DNA of 64,000 bases from positions 448,582-512,581 of the forward strand of contig NZ_KE386833.1 in assembly GCF_000429025.1 (NCBI RefSeq), written 5' to 3'. This DNA is from Actinospineispora spinosispora DSM 44797. Its GTDB lineage: Bacteria; Actinomycetota; Actinomycetes; Mycobacteriales; Pseudonocardiaceae. Each line of letters opens with the position of its first letter. Positions within the stretch are counted from its first letter, which is position 1. Below the pieces are notes generated by a model. It did not search any database. It saw only the letters and a program-made list of their open reading frames with translations, and was not told the DNA's origin. Made by a program: the position numbers and the translations under genes. Below are positions 51,963 to 61,562 of the stretch, one piece after another.

Positions 51963-52516
51963 CCGCTGCCCTCCCGGTACTGGGGCTCGTCGAGGTGACT
52001 GATCAGATCGTTGCGCGCCCGCGCGACACGGGAGCGGATCGTGCCCACCGGGCAGTCGCACACGTCGGCCGCTTCCTGGTAGCTCAGGCCGACCACCTGG
52101 GTGAGCAGGAACGCGAGCTTGCGGTCGGGGTCGAGACCGTCGAGCACGGCACGCAGCGCGACGGACTCGCTGAGATCGCCGCGATCCACCGCCCACGGCG
52201 TGTCGTCGACCGCGATGTCGGGATCGATCCTCGGCCGGGTGCGGACGGCGCGCAGATGGTCGGCCGCGACCCGCCTGGCGATGGTGAGCAGCCAGGCGCG
52301 GACCGGCGACTCGGCCCGGAAGCTGGGCAGGGAGCGGAACGCCCTCGCGTAGGTCTCCTGGGCCAGGTCCTCGGCCACGCCCCGGTCGCTCAGTGCGACC
52401 AGCATGCGCCAGAGCTGCTGGTGGGTGTGCCGGACGAACTGGGTCGCCGCCGCGCGATCACCGTCGCGGGCCCGCAACGCCAGTGCGGTCAGCAGCGCGT
52501 CGTCAATCACGGGCAT
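51959..52516 (-). CDS. ECF RNA polymerase sigma factor (SigC-like)
   Basis: A protein of about 185 residues. Region 2 contains DRGVAEDLAQETYARAFRSL and RAWLLTIARRVAADHLR. Region 4 contains LLTQVVGLSYQEAADVCDCPVGTIRSRVARAR. ATG 52516 is inside the end of the PepSY gene (14-bp overlap); GTG 52510 is an alternative. Its position after copper genes and before its anti-sigma suggests it controls the copper regulon. The resemblance to SigC is by eye only. Confidence 0.9.
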   Translation of the reverse strand: MPVIDDALLTALALRARDGDRAAATQFVRHTHQQLWRMLVALSDRGVAEDLAQETYARAFRSLPSFRAESPVRAWLLTIARRVAADHLRAVRTRPRIDPDIAVDDTPWAVDRGDLSESVALRAVLDGLDPDRKLAFLLTQVVGLSYQEAADVCDCPVGTIRSRVARARNDLISHLDEPQYREGSG

Positions 52517-53909
52517 CGGCCGGTGTGCGCGAGCGGCGGCCACGGACCGCGTCGAGGAGCAGGAAGAGCAACACCGAGCCGCCGAACACCGGAAGGAACA
52601 GCCCGATCGCCACCGCGAGGGCGGCCAGCAGCACCACGGCGCTGAAGCTGGGTGCACGGGTGGCGCCGGGTGAGTCGTCGCGGGTCGGTCTGCGCAGCCA
52701 CCACATCCGGTAACCCCACACGACCATGCAGATCACCGCCAGCGCCAGCGCGGCCAGCGCGATCTGGCTGGCCAGACCGAACAGTAGCCCCATGTGCGCG
52801 TCGACTCCCCACCTGGCGAGCTTCGCGGCGAGCGGCCAGTCCGCGAAGGCGAGCTGGTCCACCACGGTCCCGTTCACCGGGTCGACGGACACCGAGTCCT
52901 GCTTCTCCGGCCAGGACCGCTTGTTCTGCATGACGACCCAGGCCCGTCCCGGTTTCGTCGGCGGTGTGATCTCGACCGGATCGCTCAGCCCGTGCGCCCG
53001 CGCGACCGCGAGGGCCCGCTCGGCATTGATCGCCAGCTCGGCGGGCGAGCCGGTCGTGGGTGGCAGGGACGGCAACGCCGTGTGCACGGTCGGGGTCGTC
53101 CAGCTCATGGCAGACCGCAGTGTGTCGACGTTGGTGCCGGCGAACTGGGACCAGGTCAGCCCGGTCGCGGACAGGAAGAGCAGGCCGACCGTCGCCCACA
53201 CCCCTACCGAGGCGTGCCACGAGCGCAACCTGACCCGTCCGGTGGCCCGCAGCTCGGGAGCGAGGGTGCGCCGGACCCGGTTCTGCCTGCGCCGCCGGGC
53301 CAGCCAGATACCGAGGCCGCTCAGCGTCAGTACCCACAGCCAGCTCGCCGCCAGCTCGGTGTACAACCGGCCCACGGCCCCCAGGTGCAGGGTGCGGTGC
53401 AGCTCGTCGAACCAGGCGCGGACCGGCAGCCACTCACCGAACGTCGTGAGCACCCCGGTCGAGCGGGCGGTGTACGGGTCGATGAAGGCGGTCCGGCTGT
53501 AGTCGGCGGGCACGCCCGGCGCGTCGAAGACCACGCGGGTCGTGCCCTCGGCGGACACCGGCGGACGGACCTCGATGACCGTACCCCCGGGTACGGCCGC
53601 GATCGCGGTCTCGATCTGCTGGGACAGCGGGAGTGGCTGTGCGCCGTGCGGCACGGTGACCCGCAGCTGGTCCTGGTGGACGTAACGCTCCAGCTGGGGG
53701 GTGAGCGTGTAGAGCAGACCCGTGGTCGCCGCGATCAGCAGGAACGGTCCGAGGAACAGACCGGCGTAGAAGTGTAGGCGGAGGACCAGCGGGCGCAGCT
53801 CGCGCCACCAGAAGTTCGCGGCCCGGCCGCGCCCGGCGGGCGGTGCCGCGGTGAGGGACAGGTGGTCGTCGTCGCGGACATCCGGTCGGGACACGGTGAT
53901 GTCGGACAT
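52503..53909 (-). CDS. PepSY domain membrane protein
   Basis: A 468-residue PepSY-associated membrane protein. The N-terminal helix region REL RPLVLRLHFYAGLFLG, with its conserved His, is followed by PepSY domains in the two large external parts, and WWVLTLSGLGIWLARRRR-like and WHASVGVWATVGLLFLSATGL helices. Some relatives act as iron or copper reductases, others are of unknown role. Here it lies between DUF5134 and the sigma factor in the copper operon, so a redox role in copper handling is plausible. Confidence 0.87.
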   Translation of the reverse strand: MSDITVSRPDVRDDDHLSLTAAPPAGRGRAANFWWRELRPLVLRLHFYAGLFLGPFLLIAATTGLLYTLTPQLERYVHQDQLRVTVPHGAQPLPLSQQIETAIAAVPGGTVIEVRPPVSAEGTTRVVFDAPGVPADYSRTAFIDPYTARSTGVLTTFGEWLPVRAWFDELHRTLHLGAVGRLYTELAASWLWVLTLSGLGIWLARRRRQNRVRRTLAPELRATGRVRLRSWHASVGVWATVGLLFLSATGLTWSQFAGTNVDTLRSAMSWTTPTVHTALPSLPPTTGSPAELAINAERALAVARAHGLSDPVEITPPTKPGRAWVVMQNKRSWPEKQDSVSVDPVNGTVVDQLAFADWPLAAKLARWGVDAHMGLLFGLASQIALAALALAVICMVVWGYRMWWLRRPTRDDSPGATRAPSFSAVVLLAALAVAIGLFLPVFGGSVLLFLLLDAVRGRRSRTPADARD

Positions 53910-53953
53910 GGCGCTCCTAGCTGTCTGTCGTGCTGTCTGTGGTGGGCAGGGCG

Positions 53954-54691
53954 TCAGAGCATGGGGAGAAAGCCCAGTGCCATCGCCAGACTCATCAGAC
54001 AGTGACAGGCCGCGTCGGTGCGCGGGGTGAGTGCGCGGGCGACCGGGTGGGGCCTACCCGGCCCGGACATGTCGGTCGTGCCACCTCCGACGAGCACGGG
54101 TTCCGGGGCCGGGGCACCGACCGGTGCGAGGAGGGACTCCCGGGCCCAGAAACCGGCACCGACGACCAGCAGCACGATGACGGCCCAGCTCACCCCGAGA
54201 GCCCAGGTCGGCGCCGGTGCGGCGGGCATGGACATGGTGGCCCCCATGTCCGAGCCGCCGTGCCCCGCGTGACCGGCGTGGCCACCGGACGAACCGGACG
54301 TCATCGGCCCCATCAGCAGCGGCATCGCCGCGACCATCCACACCATCGCGGCCGACATCACGAAGTGGTGCCCGGCGCCGCGACAGCCATGAGCGGCCGA
54401 CGGATGTGCGCGGAGACCGTCGACCCAGCGCAGGAGGAAGTACAGCGCGAACGCGCCGAACCCGACGATCTGCACGACGTCGGCGACCGGACCCGCGTAG
54501 CCGTAGACCATTCCGATCATGGCCAGGCTCATCAGGAGATGACACAGCTCGGCGATCTGGTCGCCGTGGTGGCCTGCCACCCCGGCCCGCAACGATGCCC
54601 ACCGCAGCAGGGCGTATCCGCCGGTGACCAGGAAGGCCACCGTCAAGAACGCACTCAGCAGGATCGACGAGATCACTGGCGTCTCCCTCAT
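53954..54691 (-). CDS. DUF5134 membrane protein, Met/His rich
   Basis: A 245-residue protein with about six membrane segments. Helices carry His and Met (LCHLLMSLAMIGMVYGY; HHFVMSAAMVWMVAAM), and an external loop is rich in Gly, His and Met (GGHAGHAGHGGSDMG). This resembles DUF5134 proteins found near copper genes. The repeated H..LMSLAM motif appears again near the C-terminus (ACHCLMSLAMALG). Copper binding or transport is likely but unproven. Confidence 0.75.
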   Translation of the reverse strand: MRETPVISSILLSAFLTVAFLVTGGYALLRWASLRAGVAGHHGDQIAELCHLLMSLAMIGMVYGYAGPVADVVQIVGFGAFALYFLLRWVDGLRAHPSAAHGCRGAGHHFVMSAAMVWMVAAMPLLMGPMTSGSSGGHAGHAGHGGSDMGATMSMPAAPAPTWALGVSWAVIVLLVVGAGFWARESLLAPVGAPAPEPVLVGGGTTDMSGPGRPHPVARALTPRTDAACHCLMSLAMALGFLPML

Positions 54692-54776
54692 CCGCTGCCC
54701 GAACAGTCGGGCACTAGGCGTCCAGTCAACGAACCCGGGGGAGTAGTTCCCGAGAGTTTCCCCGGAGTGGGGACGG

Positions 54777-56660
54777 TCACACCGGTGTGGGTTCGCGGAC
54801 CCTCTGCCACTCCGGTGCCGGCCGAGGGCTGTGGTCGTCCTTGGTCCAGCGCAGGATGAGCACGACGACGGCGAGAATGACCGGGACCTCGCCGAGCAGC
54901 CATCCGAGGATCGCGCCGAGTCGTTGGTCGGCGAGCAGATCCGTGACGAACGGCAGGCCGAGGGGCCGGTAGAAGTCCGAGGCCAGCGCGTCCGGCTGAC
55001 CGAGGAGCCACGCGGAGAACCCGGCGTGCAGCGCCATCACCGCGAAGATCAGCACGAGCTGGCCGATCGCCGGCAGCGCCCGATGGGTCGAGCCGCGTCC
55101 CAGAACCGACCAGAACAACGCCAGTCCGGTCAGGAAGAACACCAGGTTCATGGCCAGATGGGCCCAATGCTCGGCGACGATCGCGGTGTACAGCCCGGTG
55201 GGGTACAGCAGGAACAGCGATGCGGCCACCGAGAGCCAGGCCGCCATCGGGTGGCTGGCGAATCGCACGACGGCGGAGTCGAGCAGGCTGCCGATCCGGC
55301 TCGACACGCCTGACGAGGTGGCCTCGATGGCGAGGCTGGCGCCGTGGCCGAGGACGAGCAGCACGGGCGCCAGCGTGGCGAGCAGCATGTGCTGAACCAT
55401 GTGCACGCTGAACATGGCCGGTGCGTAGCTGCCGACACCGGACGAGGTGGCGACCAGCAGGACGCCGCAACCGGCCAGCCAGGACACGGTGTGCCGCACC
55501 GGCCAGTGGCGCCCGGACCGGTGCAGCCGGCGCACTCCGACCAGGTAGGAGACCGCCGCGAGCACGGCGACCAGGTTGAAGATCAGGTCCGGTCGCCACC
55601 GTACGGCCAGGTCGAGCGCGGTGAGGTGATCGGGCAGGTCGTAGCCGATCTGGTAGGTCTGGGTGCTGATCTGGTCGCTCGGCGCACTCGCCGGCGCGGT
55701 CCGAGACAGTCCGGTGCCGAGGGCGGAACCACCCGCGAGCAGCACGAGTTCTAGCAGGACCAGCCGGGTCGCCGACCGCTCGACCACCGTTCTCAACCGC
55801 GCCGCCGCTGCCGCCAGCCCGACGAACAGCGCGCAGCTGAGCAGGACCAGCTGTCCGTAGCCGCTGGACAGCAGGTCGGACGGGTTGACCGCGTACGCCG
55901 AGGAGATAACCCCGGAGATCCCGACGCACAGCAGGCACCAGGTGGCGATGCGACGATGCCGGCGTAGGGCGACAGCCCGGTTGTCGGCGTGCCGTGCAGA
56001 GTGCACCACCACCGCCAGCGTGCTGCCCAGCCAGAGCACCGAACCCAGTACGTGCAGCGTCAGTGAGTCGCCGACGATGTCGTGCGAGCGCTCCGCGTTG
56101 CTGTCGGCGGTCAGCGTCGCGGGGAGCAGCCCGGCAAGCGTCAGCACCAGCAGGCCGACGGCGCCACGCCAGGACAGCGTCCAGTCGCAGCCCACGGCCA
56201 CGACGAGGCCCACCACGGCGGTGATCAGCCAGCCGGTCGCCTGCTGGATCTGTTGGAGTCCGATCAGCAGCGCGGCGCCGTTCGTGAGCAGGCGCGCGGG
56301 CTCCATACCGACGTTCTCCGCGACGGTCAGCACCGCCACCGTGCCCGAGGCCAACGCCTGGACCAATGCGCACGGCCGGGCGGCGCGCAGGCCCGCGTAG
56401 CCGGCTGCCGACACCACACCGGTCGGCTCTCCCGGCGCGAGCACCGCCGCGACCAGCAGGTTCCCGACCAACGCGGCCGAGGCGAGCACCGCGACGAGCC
56501 GGGCGGCCGGCTGCGCCGCGTCGACCACGACCGTGGCCGGCGGCAACCCGTACTGGACCGACAGACTCGTGCCCAGCGTGATGATCAGACCCGAGGTCAG
56601 CACGACGAGGACCGAGGCGCCGATCACCAGCGGCGGCCATGACGACCGCGGAGCAGTCAT
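54777..56660 (-). CDS. CopD-CtaG fusion, copper handling membrane protein
   Basis: A protein of about 627 residues in two parts. The N-terminal half is CopD-like (LTLHVLGSVLWLGSTLAVV). The C-terminal half is a cytochrome oxidase assembly CtaG/Caa3 domain (FSVHMVQHMLLATLAPVLLVLG, HWAHLAMNLVFFLTG). His and Met residues in these helices are likely copper ligands. ATG 56660 overlaps the ATPase stop by 4 nt; the frame is open upstream without homology. Probably moves copper across the membrane or delivers it to cytochrome oxidase. Confidence 0.9.
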   Translation of the reverse strand: MTAPRSSWPPLVIGASVLVVLTSGLIITLGTSLSVQYGLPPATVVVDAAQPAARLVAVLASAALVGNLLVAAVLAPGEPTGVVSAAGYAGLRAARPCALVQALASGTVAVLTVAENVGMEPARLLTNGAALLIGLQQIQQATGWLITAVVGLVVAVGCDWTLSWRGAVGLLVLTLAGLLPATLTADSNAERSHDIVGDSLTLHVLGSVLWLGSTLAVVVHSARHADNRAVALRRHRRIATWCLLCVGISGVISSAYAVNPSDLLSSGYGQLVLLSCALFVGLAAAAARLRTVVERSATRLVLLELVLLAGGSALGTGLSRTAPASAPSDQISTQTYQIGYDLPDHLTALDLAVRWRPDLIFNLVAVLAAVSYLVGVRRLHRSGRHWPVRHTVSWLAGCGVLLVATSSGVGSYAPAMFSVHMVQHMLLATLAPVLLVLGHGASLAIEATSSGVSSRIGSLLDSAVVRFASHPMAAWLSVAASLFLLYPTGLYTAIVAEHWAHLAMNLVFFLTGLALFWSVLGRGSTHRALPAIGQLVLIFAVMALHAGFSAWLLGQPDALASDFYRPLGLPFVTDLLADQRLGAILGWLLGEVPVILAVVVLILRWTKDDHSPRPAPEWQRVREPTPV

Positions 56661-58924
56661 CGCTCGGTGTCCGGCCGGAAGCTGCGCAGTCGCAAACTGT
56701 GCGAGACCACGAACACCGAGGACAGCGACATCGCGGCGCCCGCGACCAGCGGGCTGAGCATGCCGGTCATCGCGAGCGGCAACGCGGCGATGTTGTAGCC
56801 GAAGGCCCACACCAGGTTGCCCCGGATCGTGCGATGGGTGCGGCGGGCGAGCTCTACCGCTTCCGGGACGACCAGCAGGTCATCCCGGGTCAGCACGATG
56901 TCGGCCGCTTCGATCGCGGCGTCGGTGCCGCGTCCGATCGCCAGCCCCAGGTCGGCCGCCGCGAGTGCGGCGGCATCGTTGACCCCGTCGCCGACCATGG
57001 CCACCCGGTGCCCTTCGGCCTGCAGACGCCGGATGACGTCGACCTTCTCCTCGGGCAGGGTCTCCGCGACGACGTCGTCGATCCCGACCTCGGCGGCCAC
57101 CGCGGCGGCGGTCCGCGCGTTGTCGCCGGTCACCAACATCGGACGCAGCCCCTGATCGCGCAGTGCCGCGATGGCCGAGGCGCTCGTGGGGCGCACGGTG
57201 TCGGCGACGGCCAGCACGCCGAGGGCCTGACCTGCCCAGCCGACCAGCACGACGGTCACACCGGCGGCTTCGAGCTCGTGGCGCCAGGTCTCGATCTCCT
57301 CGGGCACCCGCAGCCCCAGGTCGGTGAGCAGCCGCTGGCGTCCCACGACGACCCGCTCGCCCTCGACGATGCCGTGTGCTCCGAGCCCGGGCAGGGCGGT
57401 GAACTCGGTGACCGAGGGCAGCTCGCCCTCGGCCGCCGCGATGATGGCCTGGCCGAGCGGATGCTCGGACGCACTCTCGACCGCGGCGGCGAGCCGCAGC
57501 AGCTGCTCGCGGGGAACGTCGGCGAGCGATCGGGCCTCGCGCAGCCGCATCCGGCCCTCGGTGATGGTGCCGGTCTTGTCCAGCACCACGACGTCCACCG
57601 AACGCGTCGACTCCAGCGCGGACGGACCCTTGATGAACACCCCGAGCTGGGCACCGCGGCCGGTGCCGACGAGCAGCGCGGTCGGCGTGGCGAGGCCGAG
57701 CGCGCACGGGCAGGCCACCACGAGAACGGCCACCGTCGCGGTCACGGCCGAACCGACCGGTTCGCCGAGCAGCAACCAACCGGCGAGAGTGGCGAGTGCC
57801 AGCAGCAGCACCGAGGGCACGAATACCGACGCGATCCGGTCGGCCAGCCGCTGCGCCGACGCCTTGCCCTCCTGCGCGCGGCGGACCAGCTGCGCCATCC
57901 GGGCCAGCTGGCTGTCCGCGCCGACCCGGGTGGCGCGCATCAGCAACCGGCCTCCCGCGTTGAGCGCACCACCGACCACCTGGTCACCGGCCCGGACCTC
58001 ACGCGGCATCGGTTCACCGGTCAGCAGACTCATGTCGACGGCCGAACTGCCCTCGGTGACCACCGCGTCGGTGGCGATCTTCTCGCCGGGACGTGCGACG
58101 AACACGTCACCGACGACCAGCTCCGCGACCGGCACCCGTTCGGCGTGGCCGTCCCTGACGACCTCGACGTCCTTGGCGCCGAGCTGCAGCAACGCCCGCA
58201 TCGCCTCACCGGCACTGCGTTTGGCGCGGGCCTCGAAGTACCGCCCGGCCAGCACGAACATCGTGACGCCCGCCGCGACCTCGAGATAGAGGGCATGGGT
58301 CCCGCCGGAAAGTACGGTCAGGCCCCGGCCCAGACCGGGTGTCGTCGCCTGGTCGGTGAACATGACCCACAGTGACCACAAGGAGGCGGCGAGCACCCCG
58401 CCCGACACCAGGGTGTCCATCGAGGACCCGCCGTGCCGCAGCCCCGCGAGCGCGGCGCGGTGGAACGGCAGCGCACACCACCCGACAACCGGCGCCGCGA
58501 GCACCAGACACACCCACTGCCAGCCGGTGAAGCGCAGCTCGGGGAACAGCGACAGGGCCAGCGACAGGTCGCACAGCGGCACCGCGAGCACCGCGGCCAC
58601 GGCCAGCCGGCGCCGCAGATCGGTGACCCGCTGCTCGTGCTCGGCCGCATCGTCGATCGGGGCGACGTCATCCACCCGGCGCGCGACGTACCCGGCGCGC
58701 TCGACCTGCTCGATCAGCGTCCTCGGGTCGACGTCGTCGGCACAGTGGACCTCGGCGCGCTCGGTCGCATAGTTGACCGAGGCCGAGACCCCGTCGAGTT
58801 TGTTGAGCTTCCGTTCGATCCGGTTGGCGCACGCCGCGCAGGTCATGCCGCCGACGGAGATCTCGTAGCGTCTCGGCCGGAGAGTGGCCGACTCGGTGGA
58901 TGTGGACCCGATGGGGAGGGACAT
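56657..58924 (-). CDS. copA: Copper-translocating P1B-type ATPase
   Basis: A protein of about 755 residues. An N-terminal heavy-metal domain has the copper site GMTCAAC (C29, C32). The transmembrane CPC motif is in VACPCALGLATP. The phosphorylation loop is DKTGT, the TGE loop is SLLTGEPMP, the HP motif is ASEHPLGQA, and GDGVNDAAALA closes the hinge. MSLSSVFVV in the last helices is typical of Cu+ pumps. ATG 58924 has an AGGAG site. It follows CtaG by 11 bp in the copper operon. Confidence 0.94.
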   Translation of the reverse strand: MSLPIGSTSTESATLRPRRYEISVGGMTCAACANRIERKLNKLDGVSASVNYATERAEVHCADDVDPRTLIEQVERAGYVARRVDDVAPIDDAAEHEQRVTDLRRRLAVAAVLAVPLCDLSLALSLFPELRFTGWQWVCLVLAAPVVGWCALPFHRAALAGLRHGGSSMDTLVSGGVLAASLWSLWVMFTDQATTPGLGRGLTVLSGGTHALYLEVAAGVTMFVLAGRYFEARAKRSAGEAMRALLQLGAKDVEVVRDGHAERVPVAELVVGDVFVARPGEKIATDAVVTEGSSAVDMSLLTGEPMPREVRAGDQVVGGALNAGGRLLMRATRVGADSQLARMAQLVRRAQEGKASAQRLADRIASVFVPSVLLLALATLAGWLLLGEPVGSAVTATVAVLVVACPCALGLATPTALLVGTGRGAQLGVFIKGPSALESTRSVDVVVLDKTGTITEGRMRLREARSLADVPREQLLRLAAAVESASEHPLGQAIIAAAEGELPSVTEFTALPGLGAHGIVEGERVVVGRQRLLTDLGLRVPEEIETWRHELEAAGVTVVLVGWAGQALGVLAVADTVRPTSASAIAALRDQGLRPMLVTGDNARTAAAVAAEVGIDDVVAETLPEEKVDVIRRLQAEGHRVAMVGDGVNDAAALAAADLGLAIGRGTDAAIEAADIVLTRDDLLVVPEAVELARRTHRTIRGNLVWAFGYNIAALPLAMTGMLSPLVAGAAMSLSSVFVVSHSLRLRSFRPDTER

Positions 58925-58935
58925 AGCTCCTGAGC

Positions 58936-59856
58936 TCACTGTCGGGGCGGCTGCTGACGGTGCAGTGCCGCCAGCGTCGCGTTGTAGGCGTCCAGCGCCC
59001 GCTGGTCGGAATCCAGCTCGACGCCCTGGCCGAGGGTGCGGTCGTCCGCGCCGAGCAGCGCACTTCTGCGGGCGCTCTCCAGCCAGTTGCCGAGGCCTTG
59101 ACGGTCGCTTCCCGCTCTGCCCCACTGCACGGCGGTGATGATCATCAAGATCATCATCAGCAGGTCGCCACCGAACCACATGATCGCCCCGGCGAGTTCC
59201 TGGTCACCGAGCGGGGTCGGGCCCCAGCCCGGATGGCTCGCGGCGTAGGCGGGCACGAGCGTGTGGCTGGTCAGCATGAGCACGATCCCGGTGAGGGTGT
59301 CGGCACCCATCCCAGCGGCGAGCAGGACGAAACGCAGCAGGTAGGGCAGGTCCCACGGCTCGCGTTCAGAACCGACCAGCGGGAGGAAGTACAGCCAGCC
59401 GGAAACGAAGAACGCCGCGAGCTCGAGGTTGCGGAACACCCCGTGGGTCGCGGAGAGCTGCTGGTAGCCGGTCAGGTGGGCCAGCGTCACGATCGCCGTG
59501 TAGAGCACCAGGAACGCGACCGGCCACCCGGACCAACCCGGGAGCTTCGGCGCTCCGAGGAGCTCCAGCGGCCTGGCCCAGATCAGTAGGACCGGCACAA
59601 CCATGATCAACAGTAGGTGCTGGGCCATGTGCACCCAGAACAGCATGTCCGCGTAGACCGCGATCGGGCTGTTCATCGCCAGCACCGCGACGAGCATCGC
59701 CGCCAGCCAGTAGAGCGACCTCGTGCGGGGCCAGTGCCCGCCTCGCCCGGCCAGCCAGAGGTAGCCGATCGTGCCGACCACCACCAGGAGGTCAGTGATC
59801 GGCGAGAACGTCCAGGTCATGAGCACCGAGGTCGGGTTCGGTGCGAGGGGAGTCAC
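58936..59856 (-). CDS. Cytochrome c oxidase assembly protein (CtaG/Caa3 type)
   Basis: A 306-residue protein with about seven membrane helices. FWVHMAQHLLLIMVVPVLLIWARP is the family core with potential copper-binding His and Met; AAFFVSGWLYFLPLVGSE and LTGIVLMLTSHTLVP follow. It is the first gene of the copper operon and the second CtaG-type domain in it. GTG start 59856; ATG 59820 is an alternative. Likely supplies copper to terminal oxidase or takes part in copper homeostasis. Confidence 0.9.
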   Translation of the reverse strand: MTPLAPNPTSVLMTWTFSPITDLLVVVGTIGYLWLAGRGGHWPRTRSLYWLAAMLVAVLAMNSPIAVYADMLFWVHMAQHLLLIMVVPVLLIWARPLELLGAPKLPGWSGWPVAFLVLYTAIVTLAHLTGYQQLSATHGVFRNLELAAFFVSGWLYFLPLVGSEREPWDLPYLLRFVLLAAGMGADTLTGIVLMLTSHTLVPAYAASHPGWGPTPLGDQELAGAIMWFGGDLLMMILMIITAVQWGRAGSDRQGLGNWLESARRSALLGADDRTLGQGVELDSDQRALDAYNATLAALHRQQPPRQ

Positions 59857-59959
59857 GGTTGTCCTGCTCTTCGGTCTTGTGGGGGAGTTCTCTGTGGTAG
59901 TCGCGGGTGGGGCTCAGCTGGTTCCCGGGGATCGGAAGGTTCACCCCGTGTCCCGGTTT

Positions 59960-59973
59960 GGGGATGCATCCCC
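59960..59973. promoter_or_regulatory. 14-bp perfect palindrome upstream of copper operon
   Basis: GGGGATGCATCCCC lies about 105 bp upstream of the CtaG start, in the divergent region shared with DUF222-HNH copy 2. A metal regulator site is possible. It does not match the usual CsoR box closely. Confidence 0.35.
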
Positions 59974-60102
59974 GCTGGCCGTTGAGTGTCTTAGCGCGGC
60001 CAGGATCGCGGGGATGGGGTGGTGTGCGCGCGGATGCTTGGCGTTGCTGGAGGCTGCGGGAGGCTTGTTTCTTTTCGTACAAGGTCTGTTTTCTTGTGTG
60101 AA

Positions 60103-60131
60103 TTGTCGGTGTTATCTGAGATAATGGTGGT
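60103..60131 (+). promoter_or_regulatory. Leaderless promoter of DUF222-HNH copy 2
   Basis: TTGTCGGTGTT (60103-60113), six bases, GATAAT (60120-60125), six bases, then ATG 60132. The -10 box is extended by TGA. A TTATCT-G-AGATAA palindrome (60112-60124) overlaps it. The layout matches copy 1. No ribosome site is present. Confidence 0.6.
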
Positions 60132-61427
60132 ATGTCCGAAGTCTTGGTGCGTGAGTTGCGCGCGGAAGCTGTCTCGGTGATGGCTCGGCTTCGTGATGCG
60201 GAAAAGGTTTTGTCGGATCAGGCGTTGATCGAGTCGATTCAGTTTCATGATCGGTTGCAGCGGCAGTCGAAGCAGGATGTGTTGCGGTCTATTGCTCGCC
60301 TGGATTCCGAGGGCGGGTTCGTCGATCGTGGGGTGCGGTCTAAGTCGGCGGTGGCGGATTTGTTGGGTGTGAGGCCGTCGGAGGCGCATCGGTTGGTGCG
60401 GTTGGCGCGTCACGCGTTCCCGACCGTCACCTTGACCGGCCAGCCTGTCGCCGCCCGTCTGGCTGCCACCGCCGCCGCGTTGGCCGCACATGCCATCGAC
60501 CAAGCACACGGTTTGGTGATCGACACCGCGTTGAGGTCCAGTGCCGCCCGTCGCCTGGACTCTGGTATCTGGGGTGGCGCGGAAACCATCCTCGCGGAGT
60601 GGGCTCAGACCTACGCGCCGGCGCAGCTTGCGGTGGAGGCGCGGCGGCTGGTCAACGGCCTCGATCATGACGGCGCCCGGCCTGGGGATGATGATTCGGG
60701 GGTGGATGGGCTGGTCAACGACCTGTCGTTCACCCGTCACAAGCACGGCGGTGGTTTCTTCAAGGGCCGCCTCGATGCGTTGTCGTTCGAGGTGTTCCGC
60801 CGGGCGCTCGAAGCCCGGTTGTTGCCGGAGAAGGACGAGAACAAACCACTGGCCGAACGTCAGGGTGATGCGTTGGCTCAGCTGTGTGTGCATGCTCTGG
60901 ATGAGGGGTGTCTGCCTCGGCGTGCTGGGGAACGCCCGCACGTGACGATCATCTTGACCGAGAAGGAGCTACGCGAGCAGCACCGGGGCGTGGTTCTGGA
61001 GTACGGCGGGCAGCTCTCGGCCGCGCAGACCCGCATGCTGTTGTGTGACGCGAAGATTCTGCCGGTCGTGCTCGGCGGCCAGAGCCAGATCCTGGATGTG
61101 GGCCGGGAGAAACGAACCGCGACCCCGGCCCAGCGCGCAGCGATCACTGCTCGTGACGGCGGTTGCGCCCATCCGGGATGCGACCAACCGCCACACCACT
61201 GCGAAGTCCATCACCTCACCCCATGGGCGCACGGCGGTAAAACCGATATCGACAATCTGGCGATGTTCTGCTGGCAACACCACCGGATGGTTCACGAATC
61301 CGGATGGACCATCGACATGGTCAATGGATATCCATCCATAATCCCGCCGAAATGGCTCGACCCGACCCAAACGCCCCGCCGAAAGCCACCACCGATCCTC
61401 GACTTGGACATAGTCTCTCGAACGTAA
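60132..61427 (+). CDS. DUF222-HNH endonuclease domain protein (13E12 family), copy 2
   Basis: A 431-residue protein with helical DUF222 region first and a C-terminal HNH nuclease: CAHPGCDQPPHHCEVHHLTP, then AHGGKTDIDNLAMFCWQHHR, with complete zinc and catalytic residues. It is clearly diverged from copy 1 (different length and nuclease loop). The first 300 bp are visibly more AT-rich than the surroundings. The ATG sits 6 nt after a -10-like box, so the mRNA is probably leaderless. Function in actinomycetes is unknown; mobility is suspected. Confidence 0.88.
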   Translation: MSEVLVRELRAEAVSVMARLRDAEKVLSDQALIESIQFHDRLQRQSKQDVLRSIARLDSEGGFVDRGVRSKSAVADLLGVRPSEAHRLVRLARHAFPTVTLTGQPVAARLAATAAALAAHAIDQAHGLVIDTALRSSAARRLDSGIWGGAETILAEWAQTYAPAQLAVEARRLVNGLDHDGARPGDDDSGVDGLVNDLSFTRHKHGGGFFKGRLDALSFEVFRRALEARLLPEKDENKPLAERQGDALAQLCVHALDEGCLPRRAGERPHVTIILTEKELREQHRGVVLEYGGQLSAAQTRMLLCDAKILPVVLGGQSQILDVGREKRTATPAQRAAITARDGGCAHPGCDQPPHHCEVHHLTPWAHGGKTDIDNLAMFCWQHHRMVHESGWTIDMVNGYPSIIPPKWLDPTQTPRRKPPPILDLDIVSRT

Positions 61428-61562
61428 GTGGCTGTGGTGGACCGGCCGCATCCGGCGTGCTCGCACTAGGTGCTTGAGCATCGGTCGGGCTCCGCGCCGA
61501 ACATCTCGGCGCTCCGGCACGTCACGCCGCCCTGTGACCAAGCAGCAGCGGCGGTAGCGCAC

